From assembly GCA_011316305.1 (NCBI GenBank), contig SAUG01000040.1, forward strand, positions 1-64,000: a stretch of DNA of 64,000 nucleotides, written 5' to 3'. How positions within the stretch are numbered: the stretch's first letter is position 1; each line of letters opens with the position of its first letter. This stretch comes from Rusavskia elegans. Taxonomy: Eukaryota; Ascomycota; Lecanoromycetes; Teloschistales; Teloschistaceae. A model generated the notes under the pieces. That model had not been told where the DNA came from. It ran no database searches and was given only the letters and a program-made list of their open reading frames with translations. Positions 1-9,548 of the stretch are shown here, piece after piece. The translations under genes were made by a program, and so were the position numbers.

Positions 1-32
<32 letters not shown>
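1..32. repeat. poly-C homopolymer at window edge
   Basis: The first 32 bases are all C. This directly abuts coding-like sequence. It does not carry the CCCTAA unit of a fungal telomere, so it is most likely a contig-end sequencing artefact rather than biology. Confidence 0.8.
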
Positions 33-34
<2 letters not shown>

Positions 35-421
35 AATAAGAAGTCAGGCTCGTCAACGCGGAGTATACTGACTCCTCGAACCACTAAAGCTACTAATGAC
101 CTAGCCATCAAACTTTGCGGTCCTCTCTACACCTCCAACAGCGCATTGAGTGCATCCGTGGAGTCGGCAATTGCTACGGCGACGGCGGGTGTCGCTAGCA
201 GTGTTTCCTCATCTGCCGCGGCCAGCATCACGGGTGCCGCGGGGCCGACAGGAGTGCAAGGTGTCAGCGGATCTTCGAATGGGTCGGTCACAGGTGCGGG
301 CGGAATGCCTGCACCTTCACCGTTCACGGGTGCTGCGGGCCGCCTGGGTGGGGAGAATTTGGTGGTGGTTGTTTCGATGCTGGTGGGAGCTGTCGGAATG
401 GTTGTAATGGTTCGCTTGTAG
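33..421 (+). CDS. C-terminal part of a putative GPI-anchored surface protein (5' partial)
   Basis: This is an open frame that runs in from the left edge and stops at 421. The last 90 or so residues are Ser/Ala/Gly/Thr-rich and end in a hydrophobic stretch of about 18 residues with almost nothing after it, preceded by small residues. That is the layout of a GPI-attachment signal on a fungal cell-wall or plasma-membrane protein. An actaatgac branch-like site followed by ctag at 101-104 looks like the 3' end of an intron, so the true exon probably begins at 105. The N-terminal domain lies outside the window, so the function cannot be named. Confidence 0.5.
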
Positions 422-997
422 ATCGAACAAGGTAGGAAAGACGGACAAGTGAACGAAGACAATCTGTTGGCGGTATCGCGTAAAAGGATAATGGTGGGAG
501 ACGTATATATGTAGGTTGCCGCTTTAGTATATGAAGTTCTGTTCGTATCTTGGTCTCATTATGGGACTTTCCGATACTCTATCGAGCCTCACAAACGTTC
601 GATAGAAAAACAATGTCACGTATTCTCCCATAAATACAAACATCCTTCTTACAGCCCACTATGATCTCAACAGCACCCGTCCATGCCTTTGGGCACTATA
701 CAAGGCAGCATCGTGGACCAATACGACAAAACTCACATGCTTCCATCCAAAAAACACTCATTCCCTTATAAGCAGAAAACATTCGATAGGTCGAAAGCTT
801 CGAGACCCTACATCGATCACGCACCACCCTGGTAAGAAGCCATTTCTCAATCGCATCACGCCGCATGCTAGCCATCAAAAAGCAGACAAAACACCATGCC
901 CTACAACTACAACAAACACTACATCATCCCTCCATAATTCCATCCTGCACCAGGCTCATTGTCACAAACCGGGCACACAGGTTGGTCAAAGGCTCTC
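422..997. other. intergenic, nothing recognised
   Basis: Short overlapping frames only. This stretch holds the 3' ends of the partial gene on the left and of the convergent HET gene on the right. Confidence 0.6.
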
Positions 998-2071
998 TCA
1001 ACCTGAACTTCCCCCCACAACCTCCCCAAGCATTCCATTACGCTCAGGGCTCTTTTGTTGCAGATAAACGCCAGCGGATTGCATGTTGTCATCACGACAG
1101 TTTAAGGTTGCAATGAACGTATTCCAATGTGGGTTTACCGCCAGTAGACGTAAATCGATAGCGATGCCTTTGTTGGTCATCTGGTACGGCCTGCCGTTCT
1201 CCGGATCAGGAAAACGCCGGTAGTGTCCAGTCGAACGGAAGCAATCTGGAGAATGTGCGAGTAGTCCGGAGCCACTAGAAGAAGGGTACTGATCTTCGTT
1301 CTTCCAGATGAACAGCGTGTGGTCATCAGAGTACTTCATGATCTCCTCCTGCAGTCTTAGAAACGCACGTTCTTTACCTTCACCGTAGAGTAATGGTATA
1401 TTGACATCAAAAAGTCCGAGCAAGCAGTATGCAGTATCTTCTGGGACGGTAGTCTTCCTCCCAGCCATCCAGGACATCCGTTCACTGATGCTGGCGTTGT
1501 GGTGAGGACTATGTAGATAGCCATTGCCGATGCCGGTCCGGCGTGTCAGTTCTTCCAGGCTTTCCCTACTGCCCAGATAAATCCAATTCCTATCGAGGAA
1601 GGTCACGTGAGATCTCGGTGCCAGCAATTCTTGGAGAGTCCAGCCACGATTGAACCAGTCACTCTGACCGAGTGTTTGTACATTTGCACTCGGAAAATCA
1701 GCCAGATAAACCAAGCATTCGTAAGCTTCCTTGTACAAGCGAAACATCGAGTTGATTGCCGTGGATAACTCCATAGGATTATCTTGTCTGATGCACACAG
1801 TGTCGATCCACAAATACCTCGGATTCACACCATCTGGCCTAAGGGTAAGCATTCCCAGGACCATTTGGCAGGCTCCAATCAATTTCGCGGCGCTCTTGGT
1901 CTTCTTCCATGCCCTTGAGCTACTGAGTTCATGGAATTGGGCCATGTCATTATAGATGACTTCCTCGCTAGGGTCCTCCGCCCATCGATGAGAGAGAATG
2001 ACATAAGGAGGGCAGTCCTCATCCCTGAACTGATGAAGAGTTTGATTTTCTGCATCCAGTAGGCGAATCAT
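998..2071 (-). CDS. HET-domain (heterokaryon incompatibility-type) protein, short form
   Basis: A single-exon frame of 357 residues. All three HET-domain blocks are visible: a PPYVILSHRW-type block near residue 20, YLWIDTVCIRQ followed by AINSMFRLYKEA at about 85-115, and WFNRGWTLQELLAPR at about 138-152. These are followed by the usual PEDTAYCLLGLFDVNIPLLYGEG segment. HET proteins act in non-self recognition and regulated cell death after hyphal fusion, probably through a TIR-like fold; that role is family knowledge. Many relatives are 600 residues or longer, whereas this one stops soon after the domain. An overlapping reading frame continues beyond the stop, so a C-terminal truncation or a missed splice is possible. 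No NACHT or other partner domain is present. Confidence 0.85.
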   Translation of the reverse strand: MIRLLDAENQTLHQFRDEDCPPYVILSHRWAEDPSEEVIYNDMAQFHELSSSRAWKKTKSAAKLIGACQMVLGMLTLRPDGVNPRYLWIDTVCIRQDNPMELSTAINSMFRLYKEAYECLVYLADFPSANVQTLGQSDWFNRGWTLQELLAPRSHVTFLDRNWIYLGSRESLEELTRRTGIGNGYLHSPHHNASISERMSWMAGRKTTVPEDTAYCLLGLFDVNIPLLYGEGKERAFLRLQEEIMKYSDDHTLFIWKNEDQYPSSSGSGLLAHSPDCFRSTGHYRRFPDPENGRPYQMTNKGIAIDLRLLAVNPHWNTFIATLNCRDDNMQSAGVYLQQKSPERNGMLGEVVGGSSG

Positions 2072-3072
2072 CGTGAGGTTTTGGGGCAGATAGACTCGTC
2101 GAAATGGTTTGTTCTGTTCACCTCAGTCCTCAGTCGATGTGGATGTATTTAATGATACCCGGCATTTGGGGCCTGGCACAGACTGCGAGAACCGTCTTGA
2201 CAGCAGGTGGGCAGGATGGTGAGATAACAGAGATAGCCTTCAGCTTGTCAGATGTGCTCTCCTTGGGTGTCACAATTACTGGGGTAGTATTACTCGACAA
2301 GGACAATAATTCGTTGTTGTCGATTGGACATCGCTGGCAGTGCATCCAGCTCGCGGATAGTGGAATAGATATTTAGAAGCTGCGTTCATCCGAGTGGCGG
2401 AATATTCTCGGGGTTGCACCGCGTATGCATGGTTTCGAGCGTACACCCCGAGATCACTGCAAAAAATGTCCGATTGGGCTTGCAAAGCTACACCACTTCG
2501 ACCTGAGAGCCCACACACCCGGACACCATCGTTGTCAATGCGTAGCATAAGGATGACATTGTTCAGCCTATGAGTGGGGACGTATATGAAAGATGCAGGA
2601 GTAATGAGGTTTGCAAACATTCCTCCAGCAGCCCTGGATACATGCGAAGCAACGACTGAGCATATACTAGTTAAGGCAAAATACAGACTTAGCTTTTCGA
2701 GACTCACATTAATTGCGAATGTAATGTGAATGATCTCGGATGTATGCCGACTCAGGTGTGCGACAGAGGGATGGCAGCATGCTGTGACCCAGGTGCCGGG
2801 GCTATGTTCGGCTTCACAAAAGATGACATGGCAGCGCAGATGAGTACCGTGCGTCCGTCATGAAGCAGCACAGTCAATTTGGGAGTGGGATTCACAAAAC
2901 ACTCAGGGATCCTTGCCCTGGCCAGGATTGTGGACACCTTGCAGCGCTCGAGTTTCGATGGTCCGCCGGATATATCGGATATATGCGACGACACCTTGTA
3001 GCCAATGGAGAAGCGGGTAGATATCTTAGCGTGCCATTATAGGGGTAAAGAAATGCTAAAATTCGTGGCTAT
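2072..3072. other. intergenic region upstream of the HET gene
   Basis: Only small unrecognisable frames occur, on both strands (for example 2276-2707 and 2752-2994 on the minus strand). I see no conserved motif and do not call a gene. Confidence 0.5.
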
Positions 3073-3419
3073 CTGCACCGCTCAAAGCTAGCTATTATTC
3101 CGCACCGCACTAGCCCGCACCGCACCGCACCGACTAACTGGATAGCTAGTACCGCTCCGCACCGAGCGTCGTGCGGGCTAGTATACTATCAGTAAATCCA
3201 GCTTATAAGCGAGCCTTAGCAGGGGCTTCTCTCTACTACTAGTAGTCTAAGGTAGTGGTTGGGGCTTCTACCAGTTCATTGGGGCTTGGCGCCAAGGCTT
3301 GGTTTTCCGTAAAGATACCGCCCGTACCTAATCGGAGTGGTGCTAGCACCGCTCCGCTCCGCTGATTGGTGGACGCGCACCGTACCAGCACTAGCGTCGG
3401 TGCGGTGCGGGCGGTGCGG
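3073..3419. mobile_element. hAT-like MITE (347 bp) with subterminal CCGCACC repeats
   Basis: The left end reads ctgcaccgct and the right end, reverse-complemented, reads ccgcaccgcc, so the element has short terminal inverted repeats. Many copies of ccgcacc lie inside the left arm and of ggtgcgg inside the right arm. The flanks are gtggctat (3065-3072) and atggccat (3420-3427), an 8-bp target duplication with two transition differences. An 8-bp duplication and dense subterminal repeats are typical of hAT elements. There is no transposase, so it is non-autonomous. The class assignment is inference. Confidence 0.65.
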
Positions 3420-3427
3420 ATGGCCAT

Positions 3428-3784
3428 ACTGATCGACGGTAAAAAGACAGCAAGCTGTCTAACTAAACAGGGCGGGCCGTACTCGTATTCTTGAAGCGCC
3501 AAGAGACTTTAGGCTTACTCAGAGTTGAGTCAGCAAGGCATTCTTCCTCTTCCCTATCCGGCCTATTCTTGCCAGTGGGAACACGTGGGCCCGCAGTCCA
3601 CGGCGGTGTCTTATCGAGCCTTGCGCCTTGCAGCTGGTGGCAGCATGTCAGCTGTATCGTGGCTACCAATGCCTGTTGGCATATCCACTGCTAACGCACT
3701 GGAAATGAGTTCTATCCTACGTGCCATCCACTGATCCGCCGGTATAGTTTCTCGAAGCCGGCCCTGCACCAAGTCATCGGCGAC
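3428..3784. other. intergenic, probable promoter of the next gene
   Basis: Overlapping small frames with no recognisable product. It separates the MITE from the start codon at 3785. Confidence 0.4.
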
Positions 3785-5371
3785 ATGGAAGCCATAGCCA
3801 TCATCGGATGTGTCGCCGCAGTCGTTTCAGCCTATCGTGATGGAGGAGCCATCGTCGACAAGATCAAGCAGAAACGTGTAGCCCGCCAGGCTCCTCCACC
3901 TCCAAGATTGCTCGAAGATTCTTTGGCACGGGGTCCCAGGGCTGTTGAAGAAGCGACGAAGACTGGCATCGAACGCTTCGGGACAAAATACGATGACAAA
4001 ATTGCTCTCGACTCGTTGAAGGACATCTTGATCGATTTGCAAGGCTCTTTGCTCAAACATCTCCGACAGGCCCAGGACGATGACAACATGACCGACTTCA
4101 CCACCCTCGTCGACGCTTCCGACCTTGGGAGGATCAGGACCGTCACCGTCCTAAATGAGCTCTATGTACGGGTGGCAATGGGCACCACCGTCACCCAAAC
4201 TTCCTCCGGGGACATGGAATCTTGCAGCACCCGTCAAGATGGTCCAATAGCACCAACCGTGGTGTCGCAAGTCGCGACTGGTCCACCAGCCAGCCTCAGC
4301 AATGGGAACGCCATCCAGCAGCCAATAATATCAGCCTATCCAGGACCATCTGAGCAGCCAAACGAACAACGAACCACCGCCAAGACAAGCTTCTTCGACA
4401 AATTCAGACGCAAGTCTTCTTCCGACGATAACAGTACACCGACATCCAGTCGTCGATCATCCAGTTTCCCATCGAGACGTGACGCAGCTCGTCAGGGCGA
4501 CGGCCATGACAGAACCCTGTCGTTGTCCCCGATGACACCGCCTCCCACCACCATCGAGGAAGATAATCCATGGGCAACGGAAGACACTCAGACAAGCACA
4601 GCGGACAGAGAAACAGTGCCCAAGGATTCCTTCTCTCGAGCGTCAACCTTGGTACCGAGTGGCCAGCAACGACCTTCGATCGCGAGCAGTACATCATCGA
4701 CAACCAATATAAAGATGCTATCCCCCCAAACCCCCCACGGAGGCTTCTGCAAAGGCGCATACAAAATGCAAATTCATGAGAAGGACGCGATGAAGCTACG
4801 TAAGCTGCCCGTCGCAAAGACCGGCGGGCGTCATTACCTGGCCTGCATCAGCGAAGATCGTAAATGGATGTGCTCTAGCTCTCAATGTGTATTCGAAGGA
4901 CCCGCTCGCCCAGTCGGGAAGAGATGGGCATTCGATGACACGGTACGAGAAGCCCATGGAGTTCATGGAGTCCGATACCGGTGGTCGTTCCTCGCGAAAG
5001 CGCACGTTCCTTTATCGAAGGCGACGAACGGCAAATACGACTACGGGTGCGTGTTCTGCATCTACGATGGCTACGAAAGCCCGGTATTCCATAGGATCCG
5101 GGACTTCATCGCACACGTTGGGGAGCATCGAGGGAAACCAATTGCGGAGACGATATTGCAACGCGCCAAGTGCATCAACGATAGAACCGCGGCGCTTGAG
5201 GAGGACTTTGATGTCAACCTTACGCCGCTGGAGGTCGAGCCGCGTTCCACGTTTGAGCATGCTGCACAGTCGGCTCGGCATAGCTTGTTGAGTGCTGCGA
5301 CAAGTGACGGAGTGTCATGGACCGCGAATGATGAGACGGCCAGTGTGGATCCGTGGAGAGACGAGGCATGA
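3785..5371 (+). CDS. conserved ascomycete protein with C2H2-like C-terminal region
   Basis: An intronless frame of 528 residues. The first 30 residues (MEAIAIIGCVAAVVSAYRDG) are hydrophobic and resemble the N-terminal helix found on many fungal signalling and STAND-type proteins. Residues 140-330 are low-complexity and Ser/Thr/Pro-rich, with KSSSDD and RRSSS basic-serine clusters that suit phosphorylation. The C-terminal third is the conserved part: a WMCSSSQC pair, a GKRWAFDDTVREAHGV stretch, then CVFC and HVGEH, which together fit a C-x2-C...H-x3-H zinc-binding pattern. Proteins with this tail are widespread in ascomycetes but, as far as I know, uncharacterised, so a nucleic-acid or protein-binding role is only a guess. 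The start is the first ATG of the frame and opens the hydrophobic N-terminus. Confidence 0.75.
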   Translation: MEAIAIIGCVAAVVSAYRDGGAIVDKIKQKRVARQAPPPPRLLEDSLARGPRAVEEATKTGIERFGTKYDDKIALDSLKDILIDLQGSLLKHLRQAQDDDNMTDFTTLVDASDLGRIRTVTVLNELYVRVAMGTTVTQTSSGDMESCSTRQDGPIAPTVVSQVATGPPASLSNGNAIQQPIISAYPGPSEQPNEQRTTAKTSFFDKFRRKSSSDDNSTPTSSRRSSSFPSRRDAARQGDGHDRTLSLSPMTPPPTTIEEDNPWATEDTQTSTADRETVPKDSFSRASTLVPSGQQRPSIASSTSSTTNIKMLSPQTPHGGFCKGAYKMQIHEKDAMKLRKLPVAKTGGRHYLACISEDRKWMCSSSQCVFEGPARPVGKRWAFDDTVREAHGVHGVRYRWSFLAKAHVPLSKATNGKYDYGCVFCIYDGYESPVFHRIRDFIAHVGEHRGKPIAETILQRAKCINDRTAALEEDFDVNLTPLEVEPRSTFEHAAQSARHSLLSAATSDGVSWTANDETASVDPWRDEA

Positions 5372-5724
5372 TAAATGATTAGAATGACCGAGACGTTAGG
5401 CTTTGCTACAAGAATAATGATAATGCGCACGAAAGTATACTTGCAGACCGAGAATTCTCACATCCAATTACTCCGCATGAAAACAGGGGCGACGAAAGGT
5501 ATTTCCCCCCTATCCCAACCCCGTCTTCTCCATCCCCATCTTTGAGCGGTAGAAGACCGAGAAGGCATACCATACCACGATCAAGTCTGATCATACTTTT
5601 CGGGAGGAAATGCACACCAGCTATGATTTCCGCGGACTTCGCCACATTCTCAACAAACACAAGCTCATTTTTAATGTCAATATCTTGGATAAAGGTCTCC
5701 CCATTCAGCACTTGAAGAAAAAAA
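5372..5724. other. convergent intergenic region
   Basis: It lies between the 3' ends of two convergent genes. No gene is recognised; presumably it holds both terminators. Confidence 0.5.
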
Positions 5725-8019
5725 TCACCCTATCCATCTCTCCCTCATCGCATCCCCCGCTCTCCCTTCCCTCCCCCCGCCCCGATTCCCCCCAGGAAAG
5801 AAACTAATCCTCCCCATCGCCCTCTGAACCTGCCACTTACCCGCCACAGCCAAACCCGGCCCCACCTCCACGTCAGGCTCCTTCAAAACCCTCAGTCCCA
5901 AAGCCCCCGTCTGGCTAACCGGCCATTTCGAATACCCCACCTCTACACTCTGCTGCACCATCTCGCGCAAAAAACCCGTGAACTCGGCCTTTCCCGGCAT
6001 ATTGCGGTCCTGTATGCCCATTTCCTTTAAGAAAGGCGGGAAAGAGTCGATGGATTTGATGCGACGGATTTCTTGCGCCATGGACTGGGCTACGCCGCGG
6101 GGAGGAGCACCATGGGTATCGAAGAGCTCGTCGCGCAGTTGGGCGAGGGTTTTGTTGGCTGGGAGACCTCGGGCGGTTCTGCAGAATAGGTGACAGAACA
6201 TTAGGAGGCGGTAAGATGTCAGCGAGGCCTCGAAGGTCTTTTTGAGGCGATAGTCGCTGATGGCTGAGGGCTCGAGGTAGCTTAGTTCGGGCATATCGGC
6301 GCCCTTGGAATCGAGCATCCAGACGACGTTGCGGAGGATGGCTTCCTTGATGATTGCGACGGAGAGGGTTTCTGTGAGACGGTGGTCGCTGATGAGGGTT
6401 GCGACGAGGAGGTGTCCGAGGTTGGGACATGTCGTTTTGGATGTTTTGCCCAAGAGGAAGTGGAAGACTTTGTTATTGGCTTTTCGGATCATGAAGGGGT
6501 TGTCGGCGGCGAGACAGAGGAGGAGATGATAGATTGCGAAGTAAGACTCGACTGCTTTCTCCGACGCGTGGGCCAGGGTGCTGAAAGGATTCGAGCGCTC
6601 GGCTTCCTCGCTGAATGAAACGACGATATCGTTCAGAAAGTGCGAGAGGACGCTGACGTGGGAGGCATCTGCGAATCCGGCCGCGGAAGCCAGTGTGTCC
6701 AAAGACTGGAGAGTCTCGGCTTTCACGATTCCAAAGTGTCGCCGTGAGATAGGCAGGGGTAGCCAATGTTTAAATTGAAGACCATGGATCGACCTTCGGA
6801 TGTTGTGTTGATAGAACGCTCGATGAGACAAGAGGTCGAATTCGGAGCTCAGCTTTTTCTCTTTACCATGACACCCAACATCAACGCCAACGCCGAGTTT
6901 ACTGTTCTGAAAATGCTCTTTGAGGCAGAAGCACTGCAGTTCCCGCACTCGAATTAGATCGTAGAAGTCGATGATCTCACGCGCTTTAGGAAAGGCGCTG
7001 GACATCGCGGCCAAATCCAAGAAGGATAACGAGGAGAAGATGATAAGTAGTATCTCGCGCGGCAAGTCCATGAGACAGGGTTTTGACTGATTGATCGGTG
7101 AGCTACAGATGGAGGTATCCCAATATTCAACCAGCTGGTCTGCGGCCACGATTTGATCCGACATCGGCACCTCGAGGGGCTCCGTCAATGTGTCTGTGTA
7201 AAACGTATCTGAAGATTCAACTGGCGGGCCAGAAGCCGGTGTTCCTGGAGAGACTGCTGGTGGATCCCCAACAGACACCTCAGAAGACTCGATTGGTAGG
7301 TTTGGAGTGGAGAGATCAGATGACTCTACTCGTAGGTCTGTACGAGACACATCCAAAGCTCCAGTCGCGGCGTCGTTCAAGCGTCGTCTTTCATCTGCCA
7401 TCACAAAGCGATAGCCCTTGACGACTCTGCTCTGCTGTTCCAGTGGAGTTCTCCGTCCCTGTTGTACTGGTACCATCCTGGGCTGTTGTACCCAGCCCCT
7501 TCTCTGTGTCCGGACGACACCACTCCTATCATGTCTCGCTGGCCGAGCATCAAAGCCGCACGAGTCACAATGAAACATCTCGGAGTGTCTGTCGCTCGAC
7601 GTCTGGTAGGTGTGAAGTGGGGAGGCATAGCGTCCTTTGTAGCCAGTTAGAGCGACGCTGCCGCCATGTTCTTGCTCTATCGAATCGCTAATAAAGAAGC
7701 TGAGTAGTTGGATGGCAATGCTTTTGAGGGTGTAGGCTGGGGTGTAACCCTCCTGAGTGTTGAGAATGGAGGCGCAGATGTAGTTTCCGTATACATTGGG
7801 ATGGGAAACGCGCGACTGTATTGTGATCCTCGGTGCTCGTAGAGGATAGTCGTCCAGGGTCATCTTCAGATGGAGTGGTTTCGATCCTTCCGGACTGAAG
7901 ATAAGGCATGCCCCTTCAAGTGAATCGTGCACATGAAATTCGATACTCGGATATGGCTCGGACTGGAACTCTGCGACGTCGCGTAGGAGACGCTTGCGAA
8001 GCGAGGGATCGAAAGCCAT
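5725..8019 (-). CDS. E2 ubiquitin-conjugating-fold / F-box fusion protein
   Basis: A single exon. The frame is open back to 8178, but I choose the ATG at 8019 because it starts directly at the E2 helix (MAFDPSLRKRLLRDV), giving 764 residues. Residues 5-125 have the E2 (UBC) layout: an N-terminal helix, LDDYPLRAPRITI before the active site, then HPN at 73-75 and a Cys at 82 within GNYIC, which match the HPN triad and catalytic Cys of true E2s. A CDSC pair lies at 151-154, followed by an acidic ESSD/ESSE-rich linker. Residues 315-355 (LMDLPREILLIIFSSLSFLDLAAM) match an F-box. The helical C-terminal 400 residues are unassigned. F-box proteins normally bind SKP1 as part of SCF E3 ligases, and an E2 normally docks separately; having both in one chain suggests a ligase that carries its own conjugating module. 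That function is inference. Confidence 0.75.
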   Translation of the reverse strand: MAFDPSLRKRLLRDVAEFQSEPYPSIEFHVHDSLEGACLIFSPEGSKPLHLKMTLDDYPLRAPRITIQSRVSHPNVYGNYICASILNTQEGYTPAYTLKSIAIQLLSFFISDSIEQEHGGSVALTGYKGRYASPLHTYQTSSDRHSEMFHCDSCGFDARPARHDRSGVVRTQRRGWVQQPRMVPVQQGRRTPLEQQSRVVKGYRFVMADERRRLNDAATGALDVSRTDLRVESSDLSTPNLPIESSEVSVGDPPAVSPGTPASGPPVESSDTFYTDTLTEPLEVPMSDQIVAADQLVEYWDTSICSSPINQSKPCLMDLPREILLIIFSSLSFLDLAAMSSAFPKAREIIDFYDLIRVRELQCFCLKEHFQNSKLGVGVDVGCHGKEKKLSSEFDLLSHRAFYQHNIRRSIHGLQFKHWLPLPISRRHFGIVKAETLQSLDTLASAAGFADASHVSVLSHFLNDIVVSFSEEAERSNPFSTLAHASEKAVESYFAIYHLLLCLAADNPFMIRKANNKVFHFLLGKTSKTTCPNLGHLLVATLISDHRLTETLSVAIIKEAILRNVVWMLDSKGADMPELSYLEPSAISDYRLKKTFEASLTSYRLLMFCHLFCRTARGLPANKTLAQLRDELFDTHGAPPRGVAQSMAQEIRRIKSIDSFPPFLKEMGIQDRNMPGKAEFTGFLREMVQQSVEVGYSKWPVSQTGALGLRVLKEPDVEVGPGLAVAGKWQVQRAMGRISFFPGGNRGGGREGRAGDAMRERWIG

Positions 8020-9548
8020 GACTGATGGAAGGTGGTGAAAAGGGCCAGCGAGAGAAGGGGGGCTTGACGATCTAATGAAAGAGTCAAGTCGCCTGGCGGA
8101 AGGAAGGCTGGAATGAAGCATGAGAATGAAAGTATTTATGTAGAAGGATCTGGTTTGGTGACTCACTGTGCCAGGCAAACGCTTGACTCACAGTACACAG
8201 CCTTTGACTCATACTTTGCACAGCCCAGCGCGATACACCTCATTGGAATTCACAGCCTGCAAATTGTCAGCGAATTACTGATACGGGTTGTTGAAGCCTT
8301 GGAGCCCGTGAATCTTTGAAGCCAGCTTTGTGCTGTCTTATCAACGGTGTCACGTCTGGACTTTTCATTCCGCAGTTTCTCGTTCCGTTGATGTGCAAGT
8401 CAACAGATCATGCGTATGCTCTGAGACAATGTCATTAATGTGATCATCCGAGGGCGAAACAAACAACAACATCATTTCCAAGCCTAGACAAGACGGCAAG
8501 CGCGATCAACGCATGGAGTTACTCCAGCCAATCAGTGTCCGAGTGATGTTCCTCCGAGATGATCTGCTTGATCGTGTTGAGTCCGCATGAAGACATCAAA
8601 ATACGCCAGCGTGGTGAATGCAGCGTTCTAGAAGCGTTCCTGGAAGCCTTGAGTCGGACTCGCATGGGCGAAGGCCAATCACTTGTAACCGGAGACAGAA
8701 GACAGCGTACATGACGTGCATTCCCATGCGAGAGCAGTGCAACCTCCCTTAAGGCTTGCGATCCATGGTCGCCTCAAGGTCTCACACATAAGTGCCTCAG
8801 TACCATGACACGCCATGATGCCATATCAGGCACAAAGGTGTTCAGTGATTCGCCCACATCAGAGAAGCCAAATGCAGAGTCAGGTCGTCCCTATCAATGA
8901 TTCACGGTAGTGTGTTCTGTGTATGATTTACAACATTCCCCGTACGATATCTGCTGCAGAGCAAGAGATCAGAAATTGGATTCCACAAGCACCAGTAAGA
9001 GTAGCTGAGCTACCTCATGTTCCAGAAGCCAAGCCAGCAGCGGCAGATCCAGGACGAAGTTGAAGAAAAGGTAACACCCGGGATGTTTGCACTTAGGGTC
9101 GCGGTTCGGAGGACCATTGATCGAAAAGAAGTGCAGTCGGAGCTGGTAGGGTACCAAAGGGAAATATCCATCATGCAATCAGTGCATCAGTGTTCCGCGA
9201 AGACTGTGACACCTTCCTAGGGAGACTTAGTCAAAGTCAACTCTTGGGACCCACATAATGCAGAGGAAACACGCAGGACATGATCATCCCTTCACGGTGG
9301 GTTTCTGCGCCCAGCTGCTGTGAGAACACAAGGCAATGATCTTGGCAGATGTAGGTTCGTCCAATCATCGCTTGAACTGCACGTGGAGGTATGATGTGCG
9401 TCTCGCATATGTAGGTTTCCTGTACGTACCCCTGCCTGAAATTTGTACCACGTCTGCCAAAACGGGAAGCGCTATATCTATTCCAGCGGCTGCTTCCTCC
9501 CGTCTTGTTGCTTCCTGTAACTGTGAATTCGAATCCCAATTCACCAAG
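8020..9548. other. divergent intergenic region
   Basis: This region lies between two divergent genes and presumably contains both promoters. Small frames occur (for example 9336-9548, in frame with the next gene), but they look like untranslated leader. Nothing else is recognised. Confidence 0.5.

Noticed and set aside
1..32. Telomere at the window edge
   Set aside because: Pure poly-C, not CCCTAA repeats, and it runs directly into coding-like sequence.
6382..7909. Alternative frames inside the E2/F-box gene
   Set aside because: All are overlapped by the long minus-strand frame with recognisable domains.
8020..8178. N-terminal extension of the E2/F-box protein to the upstream ATG at 8178
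   Set aside because: The 53 extra residues are low in structure and look like translated leader; the ATG at 8019 begins exactly at the E2 helix.
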